Shown here one piece after another: positions 9,081 through 18,095 of a stretch of 64,000 nt of DNA. A model generated the notes under the pieces. That model saw only the letters and a program-made list of their open reading frames with translations. It made no database searches and was not told the DNA's origin. Within the stretch, counting starts at the first letter, position 1, and every line of letters begins with the position of its first letter. A program made the translations under genes and the position numbers. Location: contig NZ_CP006842.1 of the NCBI RefSeq assembly GCF_000626675.1, positions 372,001-436,000 of the forward strand. Direction: 5' to 3'. Origin of the DNA: Corynebacterium glyciniphilum AJ 3170. GTDB taxonomy: Bacteria; Actinomycetota; Actinomycetes; Mycobacteriales; Mycobacteriaceae.

Positions 9081-9464
9081 ATGGCCACCCCGAATCCCTA
9101 CACCTTCATCATCTACGTCAGTGATGCCCAGGCATCCGCGGCGTTCTATGGAGACCTGCTCGATATCACTCCGGTATTCGAGTCTCCGAGGTTCATCGCC
9201 TTCGAGCTGTCTCCCGGCGTTCAACTGGCGGTGTGGAGCGGGTCCGATGTTTTCGGCGAGACTGTCGCACCGGATACTGCGCTGACCCGTACCAGTGAGT
9301 TGTGCCTGTCACTGGGCAGTGCCGACCAGATCGACGCACGCTTCGCAGACTGGCGGTCACGTGGCGTGCGGATCGTGACGGAACCGTATGACGATGTCTT
9401 CGGGTGGACATTCGTCGCCGCTGACCCAGACGGCAATCTTATTCGTGTTGCCCCGGTGGACTGA
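9081..9464 (+). CDS. VOC-family (glyoxalase/bleomycin-resistance fold) protein
   Basis: A 127-residue protein with one pair of beta-alpha-beta-beta-beta units: FIIYVSDAQASAAFYGDLL at the start and GWTFVAADPDGNLIRVAPV at the end, typical of the PhnB/glyoxalase group. An excellent RBS (AAAGGAGG) precedes the ATG by 7 nt. Divergent from the WYL regulator, which probably controls it. Substrate cannot be told. The stop region overlaps the 3' end of the GtrA gene on the other strand by 26 nt. Confidence 0.88.
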   Translation: MATPNPYTFIIYVSDAQASAAFYGDLLDITPVFESPRFIAFELSPGVQLAVWSGSDVFGETVAPDTALTRTSELCLSLGSADQIDARFADWRSRGVRIVTEPYDDVFGWTFVAADPDGNLIRVAPVD

Positions 9465-9867
9465 TTCGACCGTGGCGGTCACTCAGGAGGCTGGCGGGCC
9501 GGAACACCCAGAAATTCTGCAGCAGGAAGTTCAACGTCGTGGCGACTCCCTGTGAGACGAACCAGGACCAGAAGAGGATGCCGGGCATGGACGGAAAGAC
9601 ATGCCCTATGAGCCAGTCAACGAGAACTGCGGCGGTGAGGCAGACGACATAGGACGCTGCAGCCCGGGCTTTCTCTGCCACGGACCGTTCACCGCTGAAG
9701 GTGAGGTAGCTGTTCAGGTAGTAGGCCACCGTGCTGCCGACGATGTAGCTGCCACCCCGGGCGAAGACTCCGGGCGCTCCGAGGTGCAGAAGTAACGCCT
9801 TGGTTGAGAAATCCACGATGGCGCCGATGACGCCGACCGAGCCGAAGCACAGGACTTTCCGGAACAA
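9439..9867 (-). CDS. GtrA-family membrane protein
   Basis: A 142-residue protein with four predicted membrane helices and the GtrA pattern: FGSVGVIGAIVDFSTKALLL in helix 1, then YYLNSYLTF after helix 2 and TTLNFLLQNFWVF at the end. GtrA proteins are thought to take part in moving lipid-linked sugars across the membrane for cell-surface glycosylation. No glycosyltransferase is next to it. Convergent with, and overlapping, the VOC gene. Confidence 0.9.
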   Translation of the reverse strand: MFRKVLCFGSVGVIGAIVDFSTKALLLHLGAPGVFARGGSYIVGSTVAYYLNSYLTFSGERSVAEKARAAASYVVCLTAAVLVDWLIGHVFPSMPGILFWSWFVSQGVATTLNFLLQNFWVFRPASLLSDRHGRISPPGQHE

Positions 9868-9962
9868 GAGACTCCTCGGTCGGCGTGGTGTTTTCCGGTG
9901 CCACCGGGCGGTGGCGACCTGATCACCTTACCGGGGAGCGTCTTTCGATTCGACCGGACGAT

Positions 9963-10018
9963 CTGAGTCACCGCTCAGAACGATTATGCGGCCGGAATCG
10001 TTCTGAGCGGTGACTCAG
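9963..10018. terminator. Long perfect hairpin at the end of the flavoprotein gene
   Basis: Two 23-nt arms (9963-9985 and 9996-10018) are perfectly complementary around a 10-nt loop. The right arm includes the stop codon of the upstream flavoprotein gene (10015-10017). The arms read CTGAGTCACCGCTCAGAACG onward. Position at the end of a - strand operon fits a factor-independent terminator or mRNA 3' protector; there is no marked T-run, so a protein-binding site or a MITE-like remnant is also possible. Confidence 0.6.
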
Positions 10019-11571
10019 TACCGCGGTGCGACCGGGAACCACGCCTCGCCGTCACGGTGCTGGCCTACGTTGCCGACCTCTTCGTGCTCGAAGGCCTGGA
10101 ACTCGGAGAAGAAGTCCGGCCAGTTCTCGCTGGTGATGTCTGTGGCAATGCGGTTGGCCAGACGTGTCAGCCCGGCGTAGATCCCGGAGAGCTGGTTACC
10201 CGCCACAGCGTGGGAGGCCCGTGCTCCAGTGGACAGGTGAAACAACCGAGGGATGTAGGACGCGGCATCGGACGACGCACCGCCGTCGGTCTCCTTTGCC
10301 TGGAACTGGAAACCGTCGCCCAGGTACGGGCACTGGCCCAACGGGTGGCCGTTGGCGGGGGCGAACCGGTCGGACCACAGGGCGATGTCAGGCAGGAACT
10401 CGCTCAGCTCGGGACGCAGCCCCAGGTTCACTGTGTACCCCGTTGCCGAGATCACGAAGTCGCAGACGTGTTCCTTGCCGTGGTCGTCAGTCACCATGAC
10501 CTCAGCTCCGTCCGCACCGTCCCGTACTTCGGCGGATGCCCACCGTGTGTCCGTCAGCAGCCGGAAGTTGTCGTGGGCGAAAGCGCGCCACACCGATGCC
10601 TGCGTCGGCGGCTGTGGAAGCCCGCCGTTGAACAGGGAGAACTCCCATTTCTGGTCATCGCTGAGATCGAAGAAGTGCTCCTGCATGCCGGGGAACTCCA
10701 TCCAGCGCAGCGAGTTCTGCCGGGGGATGTCCACACGCCGGACGTGCATCTCCACGCTGGTGGCCCCGGCCTCCAGCGCGGCGGAGGCGTTGTCGAAGCC
10801 ACTGGCGCCGCCGCCCAGCACGATCACGCGTTTGCCGCGTAACGCGGCGAAGTCGATAGGGTCCTCAGTGTGCGCCCGGAACTGCTGGGGCAGAGACTCC
10901 ACCAGTGGTGGCAGGAACGTCCCGCCACCACCGACGAGGCCCATGGCGAAGACGATGCGTCGGGCCCGGTACACGACGGCTTCTGTGTCGCCCTTCCCGT
11001 CACGCGCAGCCGCGATGTGGAAGTATCCGTCGTTGTCGGGCCTGGTCACTCCCGTGATACGGGTGTGGAAATCCACATCGGCACCGGTGGTCTCCCGGTA
11101 CCAGGTGAGGTACTCGTTCCAGTCCTCACGGGGCGTCAGGTCGGTGGCGGCCCAGGCCTCGGCACCGTACTTCGCCTCGAACCAGCGCTCAGTGTGCAGT
11201 GACGGAATGTCGAGTTCGATGCCCTTCATGTTCTTCGGGCTGCGCAGCGTGTGCATCCGGGCGTATCGGGTCCAGCAGCCGGCTTCCTGCGGCGGGCCGG
11301 CCTCAAGCACTTTCACTCCGCCGATCCGGTGCCGGGACAGGGCGAACGCTGTCCCGAGCCCTGCCTGGCCGCCGCCGATGACCAGCACGTTGTAGGCGCC
11401 TTCCACGGGGGCCGGCACCCAGTCGTGGTTGTGCCCGATCAGCGCCATGTCGGCTCGGGCCTGTGTAGCCAGCGCTTCGAGGTTCGCCCGGGCCACGTCC
11501 TTCGGCAGAGGCTCTGGTCGGTGGCGACGGGAGTGTTCGGGCAGGGCGGGGCTGGGGATCACACGGGTCAT
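10015..11571 (-). CDS. FAD/NAD(P)-dependent monooxygenase-like flavoprotein
   Basis: A 518-residue two-dinucleotide protein. An FAD-binding GxGxxG (VIGGGQAGLGTAFALS) lies near residue 66 and a second Rossmann motif (VIVLGGGASGFDNASAAL) near 250; ISATGY near 380 is typical of FMO/NMO-type enzymes. It is the last gene of the - strand allantoin cluster (142 nt after allantoicase). Because no classical uricase is visible, it could be the urate-oxidising step, since FAD-dependent urate hydroxylases exist (HpxO and HpyO types); this is inference. Alternatively an N-hydroxylase or ketone monooxygenase unrelated to purines. Confidence 0.7.
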   Translation of the reverse strand: MTRVIPSPALPEHSRRHRPEPLPKDVARANLEALATQARADMALIGHNHDWVPAPVEGAYNVLVIGGGQAGLGTAFALSRHRIGGVKVLEAGPPQEAGCWTRYARMHTLRSPKNMKGIELDIPSLHTERWFEAKYGAEAWAATDLTPREDWNEYLTWYRETTGADVDFHTRITGVTRPDNDGYFHIAAARDGKGDTEAVVYRARRIVFAMGLVGGGGTFLPPLVESLPQQFRAHTEDPIDFAALRGKRVIVLGGGASGFDNASAALEAGATSVEMHVRRVDIPRQNSLRWMEFPGMQEHFFDLSDDQKWEFSLFNGGLPQPPTQASVWRAFAHDNFRLLTDTRWASAEVRDGADGAEVMVTDDHGKEHVCDFVISATGYTVNLGLRPELSEFLPDIALWSDRFAPANGHPLGQCPYLGDGFQFQAKETDGGASSDAASYIPRLFHLSTGARASHAVAGNQLSGIYAGLTRLANRIATDITSENWPDFFSEFQAFEHEEVGNVGQHRDGEAWFPVAPRY

Positions 11572-11713
11572 CGGTCGATCGGCTCCATTCTCGTCGTCGG
11601 CGCCCGGGGTGGGCGGCTGTCAGAAGCGAGAGTCTAGGAACCGCCTGTTTCGACGGAGTTTCGTGCAGATGTTCCCGTGGTTCCGAAGGGGAGCCGGGGG
11701 TAAGAGGACCCTT

Positions 11714-12754
11714 CTACCAGCGGCTTTCGATGTCGAGTTGGCCGTTGTCGGTCAGTTCGCCCCACACGCGCAGCCGGGAGATACCCCCGTCGGGGTAGAC
11801 GTCGGCACGGACGGCGACGATCGGCGTCGGCCCGGTGGTGCCTTCGGCGGTGTCGGACACGGCGAACCGGTGCCGGGTGTCCGGCAGTACCCTCGTCTTG
11901 CCGACGAGCTCGACCTCCTCACCGCCGGCGGTCACGCCGGTCAGCTTCACGTCGCCGGGCGCGTTGAATACGAAGTAGGACGTGTCGAACTCGATCCAAC
12001 GCACGCGTCCCTCTCCGGCGAGCTGGACGGTGACCGAGTCGTTGCCGTCGTCACGACGCCGCGCATTCTCCCAGCCGCCGCCCATGTTGTGTGCGCGTCC
12101 GATGGAGATGATCTGGTTGGGGTGCGAGTAGAACATGTTCGTGCACTCGGTGACCCGGCCACCGTTCTCCACCGCGGCCAGGTCGATGGTGCCGGTGATG
12201 AAACGCGGGTCCGGGGCAGGTTGTCCGTGGACGCGCAGGCGGGAGATGCCGCCGTCGGGGATCATCTCCAGCTTCACGTGCGTCACGCGACGGGCGGCGG
12301 CATCTCCGGCGGGGAAGATCTCGAGGTGGTGCTTGTGGTCGCCCTTGGCGTCCATGGGAGCGACGAGGGTGAACCACCGGTCGTCGGGCAGTGCGGCAAG
12401 TTCCTCACCGGTGAGATACTCGTCGCAGGTCAGTCCGTGCACGGCGATCTGAGGCGGGTAGTTTCCCTTGAACCAGGCGGTGTCGACGACGATGCCCTTG
12501 ATATGTCCCGGGACACCGAGGCGCACGATCGCGGCGTCATTCTCGCCGACCTCGTCGTGACGCCTGCGTCGGGTCTCCCACCCGTCGTAGACCTTGCCCT
12601 TGTTGCCGAACTCGTTCGGGTCGAAGGCGGGCTCATGAGGCATGATGAGGTTCTCGCGCTCGGCGAAGGATTCGTCGGACGCCCACACCACGGAGCCGGC
12701 CAACGCACGGCTGGCGAGGTCGGGGTAGGACAGGAAGTCGTAGTGCTCGGTCAT
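11714..12754 (-). CDS. alc: Allantoicase
   Basis: A 346-residue protein made of two repeated allantoicase (jelly-roll) units. Hallmarks are GKVYDGWETRRRR near residue 50 and GGGWENARRRDDGND near 215, each followed by a VDTAWFKGNYP / FDTSYFVFNAPG strand. The enzyme hydrolyses allantoate to ureidoglycolate and urea. It starts 8 nt after the allantoinase stop, so they are co-transcribed. A longer paralogue is encoded at 32240-33487. Confidence 0.95.
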   Translation of the reverse strand: MTEHYDFLSYPDLASRALAGSVVWASDESFAERENLIMPHEPAFDPNEFGNKGKVYDGWETRRRRHDEVGENDAAIVRLGVPGHIKGIVVDTAWFKGNYPPQIAVHGLTCDEYLTGEELAALPDDRWFTLVAPMDAKGDHKHHLEIFPAGDAAARRVTHVKLEMIPDGGISRLRVHGQPAPDPRFITGTIDLAAVENGGRVTECTNMFYSHPNQIISIGRAHNMGGGWENARRRDDGNDSVTVQLAGEGRVRWIEFDTSYFVFNAPGDVKLTGVTAGGEEVELVGKTRVLPDTRHRFAVSDTAEGTTGPTPIVAVRADVYPDGGISRLRVWGELTDNGQLDIESRW

Positions 12755-12762
12755 GGTGATCC

Positions 12763-14325
12763 TCAGGGTCGAAGGGTGAAAGGGCGGACGTCGGCGGGGA
12801 AGACGGCGTCGTCCTCCAGATCGGCCGCCGGGACGTGCGGGGCGGACGGGCGGATGTAGACGGGCTCGCCGCCGATCCAGGTACGGGTCACCACGCCGGC
12901 CAGGGCGCGCTGGGCGTAGGCGGTGAACTTGTTGCGTTGGTGCAGCTCATCGGGCAGGACGACGAAGGCGTCGTCAGCGCTCACGGTGGCCAGGTCGGCG
13001 CGGCGGCCTTCCTGGATCGCGCCGCGATCTGACAGCCCGGCCCATTCGGCCGGGGCCTGGCACATCCAGCCGATGACATCCGCCAGTGACAGTCCGCGCA
13101 CCCTCGCCTGGGACCACACCACCGGCAGCCCCAACTGGACCGAGCCGATGCCGCCCCACGCCTCGCCGAAGGAACCACCGGATCCGCGCCCGTCGGCGCC
13201 ACCGGCACCGAGGTCGTTACCGGTGGCGGCGAGGGCGGAGAAGGCGGTGAGTTCATTGCGTTCATTGGCGGATGCCTGGGCGTCGGCGACCTCGGCGAAT
13301 TTCTTCAGCTCCGCGGTGCAGGGGGAGTGGTCGGAGACCACCGTGGAGATGATGCCGTCCACGAGCCCCTTCCACAGGCGCTCACGGTTGCCGGCGGTGC
13401 GCACCGGAGGGCAGCACTTGTACTGGGTCGCGCCGTTCTGGATTTCCTCGGAGAACAGCGCGAGGTAGTGCGGGCACGTTTCAGCGGTGATGCGCACGCC
13501 GCGATCCTGGGCCGCGGCGATCTGGTCGATGGAGCCGGAGTCGGAGAGGTGCAGGATGTGCGCCCGGCAGCCGGTGGCCTCGGCAGCCTCGATCACCGTG
13601 GCGATGGCTGTCGCTTCTGCGGAGGAGGGCCGGGACGCCAGGAAACTATCGAAGGTTTCATCGATGCCGCCGGCGGCATCGACCTTCGCTTCACCGGCGG
13701 CGATTTCGTCGGCATCCTCGGCATGGACGATGAGCAGACCGTCGAACTCCGCGATCTCGGTCATCGCCTGACGCAGCTGCCCGGTGGACAGGGGCTGGAA
13801 CTCATCCACCCCGGAATGCAGCAGGAAGCACTTGAAACCGAACACGCCCCGGTCCCACAAGGCCCGCAGGTCACCGGTACCGAGGTTCTCCGGCACGACA
13901 CCACCCCAGAAACCGACGTTGACCTTGGTCTTCGGGGCGGCGACGTCCTGCTTGGCATCCAGCGCATCCACGGTGACGGTGGAGGGGATCGAGTTCAGCG
14001 GCATGTCCAGCAGCGTGGTCACTCCGCCGGCGGCGGCCGCCCGGGTCACCGAGGCGAAGCCCTCCCAGTCGGTGCGCCCGGGCTCGTTGACGTGGACGTG
14101 GGTGTCGACCAGGCCGGGGATGAGCACCTGGTCATCGGGGACGTCCACCACCGTGGCATCGGTGTAGGTGAATTCGTCGGGGAGTTCGGCGTCCTGCTCG
14201 TCGAAGACGGCGGTGATCTGTTCTCCGGCGACGAGGACCGTCGCGGGACCCTGAATCGGGGTGCGGTCGTCCTCAGGCAGGTACACGGCGTGGGCCGCGC
14301 GGTAGATCGTGGTGATGTCTGTCAT
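12763..14325 (-). CDS. allB: Allantoinase
   Basis: A 520-residue cyclic amidohydrolase that opens allantoin to allantoate. Ligands seen: LVDTHVHVNEPGRTDW (HxH), FGFKCFLLHSG (the Lys that becomes carboxylated), IVHAEDADE, HILHLSDSG and VSDHSPC. Family members are usually near 450 residues; the extra length is a Gly/Ala-rich insertion around residues 360-380 (GAGGADGRGSGGSFGEAWGG) and a C-terminal extension. It starts 20 nt after the DUF6986 gene. Confidence 0.95.
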   Translation of the reverse strand: MTDITTIYRAAHAVYLPEDDRTPIQGPATVLVAGEQITAVFDEQDAELPDEFTYTDATVVDVPDDQVLIPGLVDTHVHVNEPGRTDWEGFASVTRAAAAGGVTTLLDMPLNSIPSTVTVDALDAKQDVAAPKTKVNVGFWGGVVPENLGTGDLRALWDRGVFGFKCFLLHSGVDEFQPLSTGQLRQAMTEIAEFDGLLIVHAEDADEIAAGEAKVDAAGGIDETFDSFLASRPSSAEATAIATVIEAAEATGCRAHILHLSDSGSIDQIAAAQDRGVRITAETCPHYLALFSEEIQNGATQYKCCPPVRTAGNRERLWKGLVDGIISTVVSDHSPCTAELKKFAEVADAQASANERNELTAFSALAATGNDLGAGGADGRGSGGSFGEAWGGIGSVQLGLPVVWSQARVRGLSLADVIGWMCQAPAEWAGLSDRGAIQEGRRADLATVSADDAFVVLPDELHQRNKFTAYAQRALAGVVTRTWIGGEPVYIRPSAPHVPAADLEDDAVFPADVRPFTLRP

Positions 14326-14345
14326 GGGTTCACTCCTTAAACTCC

Positions 14346-15671
14346 TTACAGTCGTCCGCTCACCTGGAGACTACGCAACTGGTCGTGGTCTGCTCCCGTG
14401 AGTTCCAGTTCCTGGTCGGTGACGGCACCGCAGGCGTGGGCCCGCAGCAGGTAGCCGGCCATCGCCTTTGCGGTGGCCGGTTCATCCATCCACCGGCTGG
14501 TGTCCCCGGCGATGTAGGCACGCAGCCGTTCGGCACTGAGGCGCCAGTCGGCACGAAAGTACGCGATGGTGGTCAGGTGACGTGTCACCAACTGGTGGGC
14601 GTGCAGGTCCCAGCCTTGCCGGATACCACGGCGCAGGTGGCGTGCCACCAGGTTGTGGTGGATACGCCATCCCTCCAGTATCTCCGTGCGGGTGCCGACG
14701 GGGATGCGGTTGGTGGAGCCGTCCGAGAGTTCCACGCCGACGGCGGTGGTGGCGACCTGCAGCACATCCTTCGCGTGATCGGCGACAGGGTGGTCCATGG
14801 ACTGCTCGGCGGCGTCGACCCCGAGGGAGGCGGAGTAGTCGTAGGTACCGTAGTGCAGCGACAGGACGCGCCCCCGACCGGCGTCAATGAGGCGGGCGGG
14901 TTCACTGGCGCCATCAGCGGCGAGCACGGCCTGCGGGGTCTCGACCTGCACCTCGAAGGGGATCTCGGGCAGGCCGAGCGATGCTTCCATGGCACGCAGG
15001 ACATCGACGAAGACGTCGACCTGGCGGTGGTGCTGCACTTTCGGAAGCGTCAGCCGCAGCGCCCGACGGTCGTGTTCCAGCACCTCGTGCAGGACGTTCC
15101 GCTCCGCCAAACCCGTCAGGACGATGGCGAGGGTGCGCAGTCCACGGTCACGGACGGCCGGGTCAAAGGATTTGAACCGGATTCCGGCGAATGCCGGGGT
15201 GGCGCTGTCCGGTGTGCTCAGCCAGGTGGCCAGGACCTCAGCGGCCTGCTGCGCCATGGCATCCTCGTCGGCGTCGCGGTCGGCCTGCGGAATGTCACGC
15301 TGGGTGAAGCCGTCCTCGAAGTCGATGCGCAGGTCCTCGATCGGCTCGCGCAGCAGTTTCTCCCGGGTGAGTTCACCGACGGTGTCGGCGTGCTCGTCGG
15401 CGACGCCGAGGTCCCGGGCAAGATCGGCGGGGCTACCGTACGAGTCGAGGGCGTCCACGGCGGCGGACGCCCAGCGCCGGGGCAGATCCGCGCCGGGCGC
15501 GTTGTCACCGACAACGAGATGGGCGGGCACGTACACGGTGTGGACGGGCTGGCGCCACGTGACCGGTGTCGCCCAGCGCCCGGCGACCAGCGGGTCGATG
15601 TCCGCCAACTTTGTGTCGGCGAGGGCGGTGATGTCTGTCAGGACGCTGGGGTCGACACTGGGGGCGGGCAA
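14346..15671 (-). CDS. DUF6986 aldolase-like protein of the allantoin cluster
   Basis: A 441-residue protein related to the HpcH/HpaI and citrate-lyase beta TIM barrels; the metal and acid segment RIDFEDGFTQRD near residue 125 and FEVQVETPQAV near 240 match that fold. Actinobacterial members commonly sit beside allantoinase and allantoicase, as here, where it is the first gene of the operon. It may act on glyoxylate or ureidoglycolate released by allantoicase; this is inference and no reaction is established from sequence alone. Confidence 0.75.
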   Translation of the reverse strand: MPAPSVDPSVLTDITALADTKLADIDPLVAGRWATPVTWRQPVHTVYVPAHLVVGDNAPGADLPRRWASAAVDALDSYGSPADLARDLGVADEHADTVGELTREKLLREPIEDLRIDFEDGFTQRDIPQADRDADEDAMAQQAAEVLATWLSTPDSATPAFAGIRFKSFDPAVRDRGLRTLAIVLTGLAERNVLHEVLEHDRRALRLTLPKVQHHRQVDVFVDVLRAMEASLGLPEIPFEVQVETPQAVLAADGASEPARLIDAGRGRVLSLHYGTYDYSASLGVDAAEQSMDHPVADHAKDVLQVATTAVGVELSDGSTNRIPVGTRTEILEGWRIHHNLVARHLRRGIRQGWDLHAHQLVTRHLTTIAYFRADWRLSAERLRAYIAGDTSRWMDEPATAKAMAGYLLRAHACGAVTDQELELTGADHDQLRSLQVSGRL

Positions 15672-15739
15672 GGATGCTCCTCGACTGTACGGGGTGGTTC
15701 CTCCGGATGTTACGTCATCGGGCGTCGAAGGACGGCCAG

Positions 15740-17857
15740 TTACCCCATCTCCTGTCCGCCGATAGACCCGTTGTCATCTTTCCATACGACCACCGTCGAC
15801 GGCCGGGCCAGCGACGTGCCGCCGTCGGGCCAGTGCGACGCGGTGGTTTCCACGGTCGCCTCGTCATCTTCACCGGGGTGCTGGACGTTGACCAACACGC
15901 GGGTGTCGGTCACGACCGGGCCGCATGTTTCGGCCCCGGCGGGAACGGTGAGGAACTGCTTGGTCAGGCCGCGGGTCTCGCCGTCCAGTGAGACGGCGAA
16001 CAACCCGTCGTTGGACTCCAGTGCATTTCCGTCGGTGGAGACCCACAGGTTTCCGTGCGGGTCGAAGGCGAGGTTGTCGGGGCAGGAGATCGGGGACACC
16101 CTGGACTTGTCGAAGCCACCGAAGTACGTTTCGGCGGCTGCTGGATCGCCGCAAACCAGCAGCAGGTTCCAGGTGAAGCTTTCTCCGGTATGGCTGTCCT
16201 CCATCTCCAGGATGTACCCGTTCTTGTTTTCCTTGACCGGGGCGTATTCCATGGCCGGTTCATCATCTTTGCCGGGACGTGCGGCGCCGCGGTACTCGTT
16301 GTTGGTCAATGCGGCGTAGACCCGACCAGTGGCGGGATGCGGTTGGACGTCCTCGGGACGGTCCATTTTCGTCGCTCCTGCTTTGTCGGCCGCCAGGCGG
16401 GTGAAGACCAGAACTTCTTCCCCTGACATTCCATCGACGTGGGAGTCGACGGATCCGTCTGCATGACAGGTCGCTAGTTTCACCCAGTGCCCGGCACCGT
16501 CGAACGCCTCGTCCTCCGGCAGGGTGTTCTCCTTGAAGTCAGGGGAGTTCCCTTCGAATACCGCGACGTAGAGCGTGCCTTCGTCGAGGGCCTTCATGTT
16601 TTCTTGTCGTGCTGTTGTGGCCTGGTGACCCGAGCCGGCAGGCGCGTCGACGAATTTCTTCGAGGACACGAACTTGTAGATGTACTCGAACCGTGAGTCA
16701 TCCCCGGAATAGGACACGATGGTGCGGTCATCGGTGATGTGGACGGCAGCCGCCTCGTGTTTGAACCGTCCCAGCGCGGTGTGTTTGACGGGGGTGGAAT
16801 TCGGGTCCCACGGGTCGACCTCGACGACCCAGTTGAAGCGGTGTGCTTCGTTGGGTTCTTTGGTGATGTCGAAGCGGTCGTCGAACCGCTCCCATTTGCG
16901 GGCCGTCTCGTCGTCTTCCATGCCATAGCGTGCGAAACGTTCTTGTGCTGCCTTGCCGTCCGCTTTCGCACCGCCCGCGAAGTACTGGTCGACGTTCTCC
17001 TCGCCGGACAGAATCGTTCCCCACGGGGTCACGCTTCCGGCGCAGTTGTTGAACGTGCCGCGTACGCGGGTGCCGGTCGGGTCGGTCGAGGTTTTCAACA
17101 GGTCGCGCCCGGACGCTGGTCCGGTAACCAGGAATTCTGTCTCACCGTGGATACGGCGGTTGTATTGTCCGATGACTGGCGCGAGGTGCCCGTCGGAATC
17201 GTTTGCCTCGACCTCTACGATCGACAGCCCGTGATTGGCGATCTCGATGCGGACCTGGTCCTCGGTGGGGTAGTCGGCGTCGTATCCGGGGAACATCTGC
17301 TGCGGGGTGGTGTATTCGTGATTGCTCACTAGCAGGAATCGGTTGTCCTCCCCGGTGATCGGCAACAGTTCGGCGAAGTCACAGTTGTAGCCGAACTGTT
17401 TCTCCGCTGCTGTGGGGGTCTGGTTGTCGACGGTCCAGGGTGCCGCTCCTTCGACGACAGGGTCTCCCCAGCGGATGACCACCTCGCTGCTGTATCCGGT
17501 GGGCACCGTGACAGCGTCCCTGGTGTTGGGTGCGACCATGTTGAACCGCATCCCCACCGGGGTGGAGGTCGTACCAGAGCCCGCTACGGGGGACGATGTC
17601 GATGCTGTCGGTGCCGGGCCCTGTCCGCATGCGGCGAGAAGCCCTCCTCCGCCGAGAACAATGGTCGCGGTACCGGCGCCGCGCAGCAGGGTACGACGGT
17701 CGAACTCTTTACGCACGATATCGCGGAAATACACGTTGTCGGAGGTGTTGGGTACCGGTTTGGAGCAGGCGTCGCCGCACTTGTACACACAGGTGCGGTG
17801 GGATCGGCTGGAGGTGAAATCGAGCCTGGACAGGAGGTTTCGGCCGAGTAGCGCCAT
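15740..17857 (-). CDS. phoX: PhoX-family (DUF839) secreted alkaline phosphatase
   Basis: About 705 residues from the chosen ATG at 17857. The twin-arginine signal DRRTLLRG at 53-60 is followed by a hydrophobic run and a lipobox-like LAAC at 74-77, preceded by the long N-terminal stretch with CVYKCGDACSKPVPNTSDN usual for actinobacterial PhoX. PhoX enzymes release phosphate from organic esters outside the cell with Fe/Ca cofactors. An upstream ATG at 17923 is in frame but the N-terminus it adds is not family-like. Divergent from the MFS gene; no Pho box was recognised. Confidence 0.88.
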   Translation of the reverse strand: MALLGRNLLSRLDFTSSRSHRTCVYKCGDACSKPVPNTSDNVYFRDIVRKEFDRRTLLRGAGTATIVLGGGGLLAACGQGPAPTASTSSPVAGSGTTSTPVGMRFNMVAPNTRDAVTVPTGYSSEVVIRWGDPVVEGAAPWTVDNQTPTAAEKQFGYNCDFAELLPITGEDNRFLLVSNHEYTTPQQMFPGYDADYPTEDQVRIEIANHGLSIVEVEANDSDGHLAPVIGQYNRRIHGETEFLVTGPASGRDLLKTSTDPTGTRVRGTFNNCAGSVTPWGTILSGEENVDQYFAGGAKADGKAAQERFARYGMEDDETARKWERFDDRFDITKEPNEAHRFNWVVEVDPWDPNSTPVKHTALGRFKHEAAAVHITDDRTIVSYSGDDSRFEYIYKFVSSKKFVDAPAGSGHQATTARQENMKALDEGTLYVAVFEGNSPDFKENTLPEDEAFDGAGHWVKLATCHADGSVDSHVDGMSGEEVLVFTRLAADKAGATKMDRPEDVQPHPATGRVYAALTNNEYRGAARPGKDDEPAMEYAPVKENKNGYILEMEDSHTGESFTWNLLLVCGDPAAAETYFGGFDKSRVSPISCPDNLAFDPHGNLWVSTDGNALESNDGLFAVSLDGETRGLTKQFLTVPAGAETCGPVVTDTRVLVNVQHPGEDDEATVETTASHWPDGGTSLARPSTVVVWKDDNGSIGGQEMG

Positions 17858-17987
17858 GGGTCGTCTCTTCTCATGGTGGTCGTCACAGTGCAGTCGGGCG
17901 ACAAACCTAGCCAGTGCAAGCATCGTCGGAATGGCCTGCAGGTGACCGGACGGTGAATTCCGTCACCACCAGTGCCTACGGTGTTGT

Positions 17988-18013
17988 AACTGTAACGGAC
18001 GTTCGGTACAGTT
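17988..18013. promoter_or_regulatory. 26-nt imperfect palindrome, probable TetR operator
   Basis: Outer arms AACTGTA (17988-17994) and TACAGTT (18007-18013) are perfectly complementary and the core ACGGACGTTCGG is partly so. The site lies 82 nt upstream of the GTG of the MFS gene and 130 nt upstream of phoX. TetR repressors encoded after an exporter commonly bind such sites; assignment to the TetR gene at 19594 is inferred. Confidence 0.65.
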
Positions 18014-18095
18014 CCTCAGCGTGCACACCACGTGCGGAATAACCCAGAACATCCGGAAACACCGGAGCGACTGGAACACACAGGAGGTAGCGAAC

